Source: Bacillota bacterium (lineage in GTDB: Bacteria > Bacillota > UBA4882 > UBA8346). From it: a stretch of 64,000 nt of DNA. Location of the stretch: the NCBI GenBank assembly GCA_023392595.1, contig JAEVYU010000040.1:28329-92328 (forward strand), read 5' to 3'. A program made the translations under genes and the position numbers. The notes under the pieces were generated by a model. It worked only from the letters and a program-made list of their open reading frames with translations, was not told the DNA's origin and made no database searches. Shown here one piece after another: positions 1 through 6,931 of this stretch; within the stretch, counting starts at the first letter, position 1; each line of letters begins with the position of its first letter.

Positions 1-791
1 GCAACAATAACGTCTACCCCCAGCTCACGGATTTGTTTAATGTAGATTTCTTCCAGGTTCCAATCCGTAATAACCCGGTCAAGTCCTTCAACAGAGCACA
101 CCTTAGCCAGGGATGCCTCGTTAAACTTGCTGTAATCAGCCAACACGATTTTCTCCTTAGCCGATTTCAACATACATTGTTTGACTTGAGCTTCGTATGT
201 ATTGGGAGTGGTTATTCCATGTTCGATATCGATACTGTTGGCCCCCAAAAACACTTTATCAAAAAACAGACTTTCAATAGCTCTTTCCGCCAGTCCACCG
301 ACACAGGATAAAATCCGATGGCGGACATTACCTCCGATTAAAATCAAATCGATATCTTCGGCGTCCACCATTTCAACTGCCAGGTTAATTGCATTGGTAA
401 TAATTACAATATTCCGTTTGTTGCCGTTTTTAATCAGTCTTATCAGTTCCAATGTTGTAGAACCGGCATCAAAAAATGCCGTTTCGCCATCCTTGATTTG
501 TTCATAAGCCACTTTGGCAATGGCTCTTTTTTCAGCAGTATTTTTCTTCTCTTTCTCTTTTTCTTCAAACTCACGAATGGAAGTGGCCAGACTTACCGCT
601 CCGCCCCGGGTTCTTTTCAGGAATCCATAGCCATCAAGTTCGTTTAATATCTTTCGAATTGTTACGTCTGATACGTTAAATAAATCGCGAAGTTCCCCTA
701 CTGAAACAGACGTTTTTTCTTGAAGAATATCAAGAATAGCTCGCTTTCTTTCTTCAGTAAGAATTTTTGACACCCCACTCATTAATTTCAT
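1..791 (-). CDS. DeoR-family transcriptional regulator, 3' end outside window
   Basis: The reverse strand is open from 791 to the window edge, giving about 263 residues without a stop, so the gene runs off the left end. The N-terminus carries a DeoR-type winged helix (TEERKRAILDILQEK, then VSVGELRDLFNVSDVTIRK, residues about 12-50). The rest matches the sugar-phosphate sensor domain of the family (DAGSTTLEL near 100, IGGNVR near 150). Members of this family usually repress sugar-catabolic operons in response to a phosphorylated sugar; the target here is unknown. The start is uncertain: ATG at 791, ATG at 782 or GTG at 773 are all possible, none has a strong Shine-Dalgarno, and the promoter lies so close that 782 or 773 is likelier. 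Confidence 0.85.
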   Translation of the reverse strand, partial: MKLMSGVSKILTEERKRAILDILQEKTSVSVGELRDLFNVSDVTIRKILNELDGYGFLKRTRGGAVSLATSIREFEEKEKEKKNTAEKRAIAKVAYEQIKDGETAFFDAGSTTLELIRLIKNGNKRNIVIITNAINLAVEMVDAEDIDLILIGGNVRHRILSCVGGLAERAIESLFFDKVFLGANSIDIEHGITTPNTYEAQVKQCMLKSAKEKIVLADYSKFNEASLAKVCSVEGLDRVITDWNLEEIYIKQIRELGVDVIV

Positions 792-803
792 TTACAACCA
801 TAT

Positions 804-830
804 ATTATATTGTTTTGTTTCAAATGTCAA
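804..830 (-). promoter_or_regulatory. Promoter of the DeoR-type gene
   Basis: On the reverse strand TTGACA (830-825) is followed by an AT-rich TATAATATA stretch (809-801). The spacer is 15 nt to TATAAT or 17 nt to TAATAT. The spacer contains TTTGAAAC, a motif that recurs as an inverted repeat at 1019-1042 and could be an operator. Confidence 0.6.
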
Positions 831-1018
831 GTTTGCAATCCTATTTCCAAAACTTTTTGATTATATTTCGTAACTTTTCGAAATAATTTTTCCATCTTCT
901 TCATTGACCCGATCTCTGAGTTCAGAAATCAGAAACGATAAGTATTAGAGAGTTTTTTTTAAATTAGATATCTGCAAATCATCCAAAGGATTATTCAAGC
1001 AGAACTACCTTCCGTATT

Positions 1019-1042
1019 GTTTCATTAAATTTCGTTTGAAAC
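1019..1042. repeat. Inverted repeat GTTTCA-N12-TGAAAC, candidate operator
   Basis: GTTTCA at 1019-1024 is mirrored by TGAAAC at 1037-1042. The same half-site (GTTTCAAA, 817-824) sits between the -35 and -10 of the DeoR promoter. Recurrence of one half-site around a regulator promoter suggests, but does not show, a binding site for that regulator. The rest of the 792-1103 gap is AT-rich and holds no gene I can support. Confidence 0.25.
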
Positions 1043-1103
1043 GAATCGCAACTTTAAATGCCATTCCAAATTATCTCTCGAGAATATGGGACAGCTTCGG
1101 GCA

Positions 1104-1143
1104 ATAAAAAGCGCCATAACAGTCGTAACTCCGTATGGCGCTT
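1104..1143 (-). terminator. Rho-independent terminator after desulfoferrodoxin
   Basis: A 10-bp perfect stem (AAGCGCCATA at 1109-1118 with TATGGCGCTT at 1134-1143) has a 15-nt loop and is followed on the reverse strand by TTTTTATT. It lies about 50 bp past the dfx stop and closes the leftward iron/oxygen-stress cluster. Confidence 0.9.
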
Positions 1144-1194
1144 CCATATTTGGGTTATTAAACTTACATCCAACGATTGAATCCCTATTCGATA

Positions 1195-1575
1195 TTACGC
1201 TTCATTTTTCCAAAGTCCATGCACATTGCAATATTCCCGGGCGGTTACCGTTTGGGCAAAAATACAGAAAACAGCTTCCGGCGCCTCGCCCGGATTTAGA
1301 AACTGGCGATAGGATCGACCGTCGGCGATAAGTTCAATCCATTCAATATAATGTTTTTCTTCCATTGGATGGGCAACACTCCCCACCGTGACTTTATACC
1401 CGGTTTCAGTTTTCTCTATAATCGGAACATGCTTTTCCTTGGAGGCATCCACCGAATTCTCGGTAACCAACGCCATCGGTTCCCCACAACAGATCAGCTG
1501 TCCGCCTCCACCATGAACCACTTCAACCATATTCCCGCAATGGGGACATTTGTAAATCTCTAATTTTGCAGCCAT
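1195..1575 (-). CDS. dfx: Desulfoferrodoxin (superoxide reductase)
   Basis: This 126-residue protein has the full two-domain desulfoferrodoxin layout. The N-terminal desulforedoxin site has Cys10, Cys13, Cys29 and Cys30 for the rubredoxin-like Fe(Cys)4 centre. The catalytic domain has His49, His69, His75, Cys116 and His119 as ligands of the Fe(His)4Cys site, plus the Glu47-Lys48 pair that helps superoxide reduction. In anaerobes the enzyme reduces superoxide to peroxide in the cytoplasm without making oxygen. The start ATG has a strong Shine-Dalgarno (AAGGAGGAG). It is the last gene of the leftward cluster with encapsulin, encapsulated ferritin and a rubrerythrin-like protein, which can deal with the peroxide and iron. 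Confidence 0.97.
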   Translation of the reverse strand: MAAKLEIYKCPHCGNMVEVVHGGGGQLICCGEPMALVTENSVDASKEKHVPIIEKTETGYKVTVGSVAHPMEEKHYIEWIELIADGRSYRQFLNPGEAPEAVFCIFAQTVTAREYCNVHGLWKNEA

Positions 1576-1645
1576 TTTGAACTCCTCCTTAAATTTATTT
1601 TGGAATTTTAATTACATTTTTAGAGTCATAAAACACTAAAGCCAG

Positions 1646-2485
1646 CTATTCCATCACAACTACGGCATTCTTCCTTTTCAACCGCAAAAGGGCTGTTTCT
1701 AAAACCCGCAATTCATGGTTTAATTTTTCAGGCCCTAAATAAGCGGTTACCATATCCTGGCCGACAACCAGATCCATATTTTGAGGTTCCGGGCAAACAA
1801 GTACAGCCTTATTCGAACCAAGCACCGGTGTCTGAAACAAATTGCCGCCGACTAATTCTTTGACCCGGTCAATTTCCAAAACCCCGCTATTGGGTTGGAT
1901 TCGCTGCATCTGCATAAAAAGGTCGGGACTTACGGTTAGTGCTACTTTTCCGGTCAACCCGCGATCTTGAAAAAACTTTATAGCAGCGGCAACATCTTGA
2001 AATGGGTTTTCCCCTTCCAGCCAATTCTTCTTTTCAAGATGTTTTACATCGGAAGCACCTGCCAGTCCTTCGAGGCCCATTTCCTTATTTCCCCAGAAAA
2101 TCAAGGTATCTTCCTTCTTGGAACAAACCGCGGCCGCGCCGGCCAGCGGAGATAAATCCAAAGACAATCCGAATTGCCTTCCGTTTTCCAGGTCCCGCCA
2201 GGAAATAGTACAATCTTGAAAAATCATCGGTATTTCTGCGAATTTTCTGGCATTCACTTTAAGTGGGGCATATTCTCCATCCCCAAAAAAACTGGTTTCT
2301 CCCGAAGGAATTTCACCATATTCATCCAGAGGTATACTTTGCGCGCCCGCTCCCAAGGGGCCGAAAATATGTAGAAACTTTCTTCCTACCAAAGTCTGCC
2401 GGGCCGTTTTTATCACCATTTCATCCATTTGATTCCACTGCTGGCTTGAAAACGGGGAATCATCTCTTAATAAAAACTCCATCAT
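1646..2485 (-). CDS. enc: Encapsulin nanocompartment shell protein (family 1)
   Basis: The 279-residue product has the length and motifs of family 1 encapsulins (HK97-fold, linocin M18-like): an N-terminal MEFLLRDDSPFSSQQW segment that in this family lines the cargo-binding inner surface, a central IFQDCTISWRDLE region, and a C-terminal FLxxTxAYLGPEKxxHE-type segment. Such proteins assemble into icosahedral shells with small pores that admit iron. The gene begins 16 bp after the encapsulated ferritin stop, with GGAGG just upstream of tandem ATG codons (2485 or 2482). Cargo is almost certainly the upstream ferritin, which ends in a targeting peptide. No other product in the cluster carries a visible cargo tail. 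Confidence 0.95.
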   Translation of the reverse strand: MMEFLLRDDSPFSSQQWNQMDEMVIKTARQTLVGRKFLHIFGPLGAGAQSIPLDEYGEIPSGETSFFGDGEYAPLKVNARKFAEIPMIFQDCTISWRDLENGRQFGLSLDLSPLAGAAAVCSKKEDTLIFWGNKEMGLEGLAGASDVKHLEKKNWLEGENPFQDVAAAIKFFQDRGLTGKVALTVSPDLFMQMQRIQPNSGVLEIDRVKELVGGNLFQTPVLGSNKAVLVCPEPQNMDLVVGQDMVTAYLGPEKLNHELRVLETALLRLKRKNAVVVME

Positions 2486-2501
2486 CCTTTACCTCCTTTG
2501 C

Positions 2502-2876
2502 TTATTTTCCAATCAAACTACCCACCGTACCTCCGTCGGTTCCTTTTTTTCCGGACTCAATGGTAATATTATTGGTAAACCCCAACTCTTCAAGCATTTC
2601 TTTGACCTCTCCCTCTCCACTTGCGAAATGGGCTGCTTCCTCAGGATCTAAGGCCCGTAACAAAGTCATTAATTCTCCGACATGAGCTTTTTCTTCATCA
2701 CGGATATCGGCAATTACTTTTTTGGCAAGCGGATCGTCCGTAGCCTGCACATGGGCATCATAAAGATAAATCGCCTCCAATTCCCCGGCGATATCCAGAC
2801 GGACCGCCTGAATCAATTCTTCTTTGGACATTTTTCGATTCACGTTTCCCTGAAAAGGGTTTGCAAAATTCGGCAT
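2502..2876 (-). CDS. Encapsulated ferritin-like protein (EncFtn) with cargo peptide
   Basis: This 124-residue protein matches the EncFtn family: two helices forming half of a ferroxidase site that is completed by dimerisation. The ligands Glu32, Glu62 and His65 fall at the same positions described for the Rhodospirillum rubrum protein. The last residues, TVGSLIGK (117-124), resemble the encapsulin cargo-loading consensus (LTVGSL-type), joined through a short Gly-rich linker. The expected role is oxidation of Fe(II) inside the encapsulin shell for iron storage and detoxification. It has a good Shine-Dalgarno (AAAGGAG) and is followed at once by the shell gene, so shell and cargo should be co-expressed. 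Confidence 0.95.
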   Translation of the reverse strand: MPNFANPFQGNVNRKMSKEELIQAVRLDIAGELEAIYLYDAHVQATDDPLAKKVIADIRDEEKAHVGELMTLLRALDPEEAAHFASGEGEVKEMLEELGFTNNITIESGKKGTDGGTVGSLIGK

Positions 2877-2901
2877 TTTTTAGTCTCCTTTCCGATTCCC
2901 A

Positions 2902-3009
2902 TTATTTTTGTCGGGTCAAAACCAAAACCCTTGTCCCCTTACGGTTGGTCAGAGCCGTATGCCAAGCCGCAGCTGTCTCTCTGGCATCTGCCGGCCTGAC
3001 TACGGTCAT
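2902..3009 (-). pseudogene. Transketolase C-terminal remnant
   Basis: Between the nitroreductase and EncFtn genes the reverse strand encodes 35 codons from 3009 to a TAA at 2904-2902. They read MTVVRPADARETAAAW and, after a short gap, RVLVLTRQK. This matches the transketolase stretch xNLxVIRPADxNETAAAW...ALVLTRQ near the start of its C-terminal domain. No Shine-Dalgarno precedes the ATG, and the rest of the roughly 650-residue gene is absent. I read it as debris of a deleted gene that now serves as intergenic spacer. A small expressed peptide is unlikely. Confidence 0.7.
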
Positions 3010-3026
3010 ATTTGCTACCGGGCAAT

Positions 3027-3638
3027 TTATATCTCCTTGACGATTTCAGAGTAACTTTTACGTTTCTGTCTAGGGTACAAAGTTTTTGAGTCATCAAAAT
3101 ACCCCAAGGCAATCAACATCACCACTGTCTTGTTTTCATCTAAACCGAACTCTTTCCTGATTCCCTCAAAATCAATCCCGCTCATTGGATGGGAATCAAT
3201 GCCAAAGTCCTTGGCAACATACATGATCGACATCGCCAGCAAAGCCGCATTACTCTCTGCAAATTTAATCCGTCGTTCCCCCGAGGAACCGTATAAGGCA
3301 GCCGCATACTGCTGGGCATTTTCCAGCGCTTCTTTGTCAAGCATGACTTTTAAATTATCCCAGGCCGGATTAACCGCTTGGTACCCATTCAAATCTCCAA
3401 CAATGATCAAAGTTACCGGCGCCTCTTTGATTTTTGGCTGATTGCCGGTGAGCGGAAGCAGTCTCTCTTTCGCTTCCGCCGATTTCACCGCAATAATTTC
3501 CCACGGTTGCAAATTAAATGCTGATGGAGTCAGGGTAGCCAAATTAATTATATCCCTTAAAACATCTTCCCCGATTTTATGCTCAGGCTTAAAAAAATTC
3601 ACGGAACGTCTTTCAGTAACAACTTTATTAAAATCCAT
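3027..3638 (-). CDS. Nitroreductase-family FMN oxidoreductase
   Basis: This 203-residue protein has the family hallmarks: N-terminal ERRSVNFF (FMN phosphate contacts), TPSAFNLQPWEII near residue 37 (FMN-binding loop) and the C-terminal MLIALGYFD segment. Such enzymes are homodimeric FMN proteins that use NAD(P)H to reduce nitro compounds, quinones or flavins; the natural substrate cannot be told from sequence. It lies 21 bp after the rubrerythrin-like gene with a Shine-Dalgarno (AGAGGGA) and is in the same leftward cluster as EncFtn/encapsulin. One plausible job is supplying reduced flavin for iron release from the compartment; this is inference only. Confidence 0.9.
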   Translation of the reverse strand: MDFNKVVTERRSVNFFKPEHKIGEDVLRDIINLATLTPSAFNLQPWEIIAVKSAEAKERLLPLTGNQPKIKEAPVTLIIVGDLNGYQAVNPAWDNLKVMLDKEALENAQQYAAALYGSSGERRIKFAESNAALLAMSIMYVAKDFGIDSHPMSGIDFEGIRKEFGLDENKTVVMLIALGYFDDSKTLYPRQKRKSYSEIVKEI

Positions 3639-3659
3639 GGTTATTCCCTCTTTTCAGTT

Positions 3660-4142
3660 TTAATATTCTTCCAAATGAACAAATTCACCGTTTTCAACCC
3701 AGTTCGCCGGACGCAGAACCATCTCAAAAATATTGTGAAGTAAGAAATAATGCTTTTCTTCTTCCCGGGCAATCTTCGTAAACAGTTCGCTTTGATTTTT
3801 ATCCTGTACGTCGGCAGCTTTGGCAAGATAGAAATCCTGGCTTTTCTTCTCGGTTTCCATAGCCTTTTGATATAACTCAAGCTGGCTCGGGTCCAGGTTT
3901 TTAAGCTCATCCTTTGCAATCATTTCCTTAAAGATATTGCCGGCATTTTTTAACACCGCCGTCTCCCTCACTTGCTCCGGTACTGACTGCATACTTTTAA
4001 AATGTTGATAATGAGCCGCTTCATCCTCCGCCAGTTGGGTGAAAATTTCTCTAAAACCTGGATTCATAGCATTTTTTGCTAATTCCCGGTAAAAGATTTC
4101 ACCATCTTGCTCCATTTTCATTGCGATTTCCAAGGCATCCAT
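3660..4142 (-). CDS. Rubrerythrin-like diiron (ferritin-superfamily) protein
   Basis: The 160 residues form a four-helix diiron domain with paired Glu and ExxH motifs (MEQDGEIFYRELA, EDEAAHYQHF, TEKKSQDFY, EEEKHYFLLHN). The C-terminal rubredoxin Cys4 domain of classical rubrerythrin is absent, so an external electron donor is needed. The usual role is reduction of hydrogen peroxide, which would complete superoxide detoxification begun by desulfoferrodoxin. A strong AAAGGAGGG precedes the ATG. It follows the 2-oxoacid:ferredoxin oxidoreductase beta gene by about 40 bp, so reduced ferredoxin may be the electron source. No encapsulin cargo tail is visible at its C-terminus (ends HLEEY). Confidence 0.9.
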   Translation of the reverse strand: MDALEIAMKMEQDGEIFYRELAKNAMNPGFREIFTQLAEDEAAHYQHFKSMQSVPEQVRETAVLKNAGNIFKEMIAKDELKNLDPSQLELYQKAMETEKKSQDFYLAKAADVQDKNQSELFTKIAREEEKHYFLLHNIFEMVLRPANWVENGEFVHLEEY

Positions 4143-4182
4143 TGGATAATCCCTCCTTTTATTAAGTCTACCAGCTAAAAAT

Positions 4183-5028
4183 TTACTTTTTCGCCGCCAC
4201 GAATTCTTTCAATCTCTTTCGATCAATCTCCCTTTGATAGAGCGGTTCCCTGTTTTCCTGATAAAGCCCTAGATTATCTTCAAAGGTTTTTTTGGGATGA
4301 ATATAAAAAACTCCTAAAGGCAATTTCTCAGTTTCAATAGCTTTGGCGAAAGCAGCAACCCGGTTATGCGGATCATGGGTTTCATCCAGATAATAGGTAT
4401 GTTCTTTAAACCACTGATATGTATTATGTTTATTAAATGAAACACAAGGCTGCAAAACATCTACCAAGGCATAACCCCGATGTAAGATTGCTTTTTTGAA
4501 GATTTCTTTAGTCTGGGCTGCATCGCCCATGAAAGCCCGGGCCACAAAAGATGCATCCAAACTCAAAGCTACCGCAATCGGATTAAAAGGTTCATGGGTA
4601 ACCCCATTAATTTGGATTGGTGTTTGAAAACCTGGGCCGCTGGTGGGAGAAGCTTGGCCCTTGGTTAATCCATAAACCATATTATTATGAACAATATTGG
4701 TGATATCCGGGTTGCGACGGATGGTATGAAGAAAATGGTTACCCCCTTCACCGTACATATCGCCTTCGCCGCTCTCGGCAATCACTGTTAATCCCGGGTT
4801 TACCGCTTTGATTGCAGTCGCCGGCGGCAAGGCCCGCCCATGCAGCCCGTTAAAAAAATTGCACCGTAAATAGTGAGGTGTTTTGGCAGCCTGGCCGATT
4901 CCGGAAACCATCACCAAATTTTCAGCTTGTACATTGAGCTCCGTCAGGGCCTGTTTTAAAACATTCAAAATCCCAAAATTCCCGCATCCGGGACACCAAC
5001 TGATATCGGCCGAATCTATAGTATTCAT
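4183..5028 (-). CDS. 2-oxoacid:ferredoxin oxidoreductase, beta (TPP) subunit
   Basis: The product has the TPP-binding beta-subunit architecture: CPGCGN near the N-terminus, and the TPP/Mg motif running from [10 protein letters not shown] to [12 protein letters not shown]. It pairs with the alpha/gamma fusion subunit just upstream to oxidise a 2-oxoacid (2-oxoglutarate, pyruvate or a branched oxoacid) to acyl-CoA with reduction of ferredoxin. The substrate cannot be settled from sequence. I choose ATG 5028 over the in-frame ATG at 5049 because the Shine-Dalgarno GGGGAGGAG lies between them; that same sequence contains the stop of the alpha gene, so the two are translationally linked. Length is 281 residues. 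Confidence 0.93.
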   Translation of the reverse strand: MNTIDSADISWCPGCGNFGILNVLKQALTELNVQAENLVMVSGIGQAAKTPHYLRCNFFNGLHGRALPPATAIKAVNPGLTVIAESGEGDMYGEGGNHFLHTIRRNPDITNIVHNNMVYGLTKGQASPTSGPGFQTPIQINGVTHEPFNPIAVALSLDASFVARAFMGDAAQTKEIFKKAILHRGYALVDVLQPCVSFNKHNTYQWFKEHTYYLDETHDPHNRVAAFAKAIETEKLPLGVFYIHPKKTFEDNLGLYQENREPLYQREIDRKRLKEFVAAKK

Positions 5029-5033
5029 CTTTT

Positions 5034-6749
5034 TCACTCCTCCCCGCATAATTCCAGAATTCTTTCCACCAGTTCCTCGACGGAAAACGGCATTCCGTTA
5101 TATTTCAGAATTTGATTTTGAATTGAAATACCCGTTGCCAACTTAATTAAATTACCCAATTGACTCGTGGCGTTACTCTCAATGACAGCCACTCGGGTTG
5201 CCTTTTGAAGATAGGTTGAAGTCTCAGGTGGCAAGGGATAAACTTGTTTGAAATGAAGAAATGCCAGTTCAGAACGATCAAGCATCTTCATTGCTTCCTT
5301 GACCATTTCATAAGTGGAACCCCAACCGATAAGCAAAGTACGGTAATCCGGATTTCCAACCAATTCCGGAGAGATACTGGCTTCTTTAATGTAAGACAAC
5401 TTTTTTAGCCTCTTTTGATTCATCCGGATCCGCAAATCCAAGTCTTCCGTAATATGCCCTGCCTCATCATGTTCGTCACTATCCACCCCTACCAGTCCCT
5501 CACCATTGCCAGGAATACCACGGGGTGATATCCCGGTATTCGTAAACCGATAGCGTTGATAATCAGGAGGAGTCTCTACTATCTGGCCTGTCACCGGGAA
5601 CCTCGTCGGATCAAGTACCGGAATATCACCGTAGGAGTCGACTAAATATTGATCGGTCAGGACAAAAACCGGTACTTGAAATTGGTCCGCCAGTAGAAAA
5701 GCTTTTTGCGTAAGATAAAAAGCTTCTTCAATGTTTCCGGGAGCCAGGACAATCCTGGGGAACTCCCCATGGCCCGCATAAACGGCCAATTCCAAATCCC
5801 CTTGTTCGGTCCGAGTCGGCAAACCGGTTGCCGGCCCCGGACGTTGGGCCAAATGAACGACTACAGGTGATTCAATCATTCCGGCCAGGCTGATTCCTTC
5901 TGTCATTAAGGAGAAACCGCCTCCAGAGGTTGTAACAATCGCGCGGGCACCGGCATACCAAGCTCCCAAAGCCATATTGATAGCGGAAATCTCATCCTCT
6001 GCCTGCTCAACAACTATCGGGAAGTCTCTTGAGTATTGAGCCAAATATGTAAGTACTCCCGTGCCTGGAGACATTGGATAGGAAGAGATAAAATTACAGC
6101 CTCCGGCCAAAGCTCCTAAGGAAACGGCTTCTGCGCCATTGACAATGATATGATTTTGAACGCCAGAATCGCCGGGTAAGTCGAATAGATATTGGCCGGA
6201 GTTTACGGTACGAAGTTGAATTCCTAATTGATAACCTCTTTCGACCGCCACCAAATTCTTGTTGACAATCTCATCACTTTTAAAGGCAAAAAATTGTCTC
6301 ACTTGATTCGAAGTAAGTTCAGGAGAAACGGCGAACAGACCCGCAATTACACCACAGGCTACCGTATTAGCGAATATCGGGTTCCCAATTTCGACGGCTA
6401 TTTTTGAGAAAGGAACATCTTCTACTGAAATACCGTCCGGAGGAAGTATCTGGGCAACTTCGCCAATGATTTTAGTTTCTGAGGTTATCCGTTTTCCTAA
6501 ATGAGGAATCGCCTCTTTGTCAAGGGGAATCAAAAGATCGATCGGTTCGGAGAATGCAGCCACAGGACGGGAAGAAACTCTAATTTCCGTGGAATTGCTG
6601 CCGCCCCGAATCCTTGACATATATTCTTTGGCGGCAAAAATATGAAATCCGGCATTTTTAAAGAGCTGAGTCAAAAAGGCCTCAATGGTTTGAATACCTT
6701 GTCCGGCTTCCCCGCAAAGTACAATTGTAATCGAATCCTTTTGAAGCAT
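5034..6749 (-). CDS. 2-oxoacid:acceptor oxidoreductase, gamma-alpha fusion subunit
   Basis: This 571-residue protein begins with a gamma domain (GEAGQGIQT near residue 13, residues about 1-190) fused to an alpha pyrimidine-binding domain (YPMSPGTG near 224, ending about 571). That is the KorA/PorA-like two-subunit arrangement. The enzyme is cytoplasmic and makes acyl-CoA, CO2 and reduced ferredoxin. It is the first gene of the leftward cluster, has AAGGAG 9 nt before the ATG, and is driven by the promoter at 6831-6803. Its position ahead of peroxide and superoxide reductases suggests that it supplies low-potential electrons to them, but metabolic clustering by chance is possible. Confidence 0.93.
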   Translation of the reverse strand: MLQKDSITIVLCGEAGQGIQTIEAFLTQLFKNAGFHIFAAKEYMSRIRGGSNSTEIRVSSRPVAAFSEPIDLLIPLDKEAIPHLGKRITSETKIIGEVAQILPPDGISVEDVPFSKIAVEIGNPIFANTVACGVIAGLFAVSPELTSNQVRQFFAFKSDEIVNKNLVAVERGYQLGIQLRTVNSGQYLFDLPGDSGVQNHIIVNGAEAVSLGALAGGCNFISSYPMSPGTGVLTYLAQYSRDFPIVVEQAEDEISAINMALGAWYAGARAIVTTSGGGFSLMTEGISLAGMIESPVVVHLAQRPGPATGLPTRTEQGDLELAVYAGHGEFPRIVLAPGNIEEAFYLTQKAFLLADQFQVPVFVLTDQYLVDSYGDIPVLDPTRFPVTGQIVETPPDYQRYRFTNTGISPRGIPGNGEGLVGVDSDEHDEAGHITEDLDLRIRMNQKRLKKLSYIKEASISPELVGNPDYRTLLIGWGSTYEMVKEAMKMLDRSELAFLHFKQVYPLPPETSTYLQKATRVAVIESNATSQLGNLIKLATGISIQNQILKYNGMPFSVEELVERILELCGEE

Positions 6750-6802
6750 TTATTCCATCTCCTTAATCACAAAAATGTTCAACTAAGTAAAATATTAATA
6801 TA

Positions 6803-6831
6803 ATTATAATTCAATATAAGGTATTTTTCAA
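6803..6831 (-). promoter_or_regulatory. Promoter of the iron/oxygen-stress cluster
   Basis: TTGAAA (6831-6826), a 17-nt spacer and TATAAT (6808-6803) on the reverse strand form a near-consensus sigma-70 promoter about 55 bp upstream of the alpha-subunit ATG. No further strong promoter is seen down to the dfx terminator. Confidence 0.65.
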
Positions 6832-6854
6832 CCCATTGGAAAAATTTTTTTTAT

Positions 6855-6903
6855 ATTCGGTTGGTTCTCTCGCTATTCTGAGAAATATTATTCCAAACCG
6901 AAT
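6855..6903 (-). terminator. Hairpin after the GGDEF/HD-GYP gene, possible terminator
   Basis: ATTCGGTT (6855-6862) pairs with AACCGAAT (6896-6903) around a long loop. On the reverse strand it is followed by AT-rich sequence that is mostly A before a short T run, so termination efficiency is doubtful. Confidence 0.35.
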
Positions 6904-6931
6904 TCTTATCATTACTCTGGAAATTTACACT

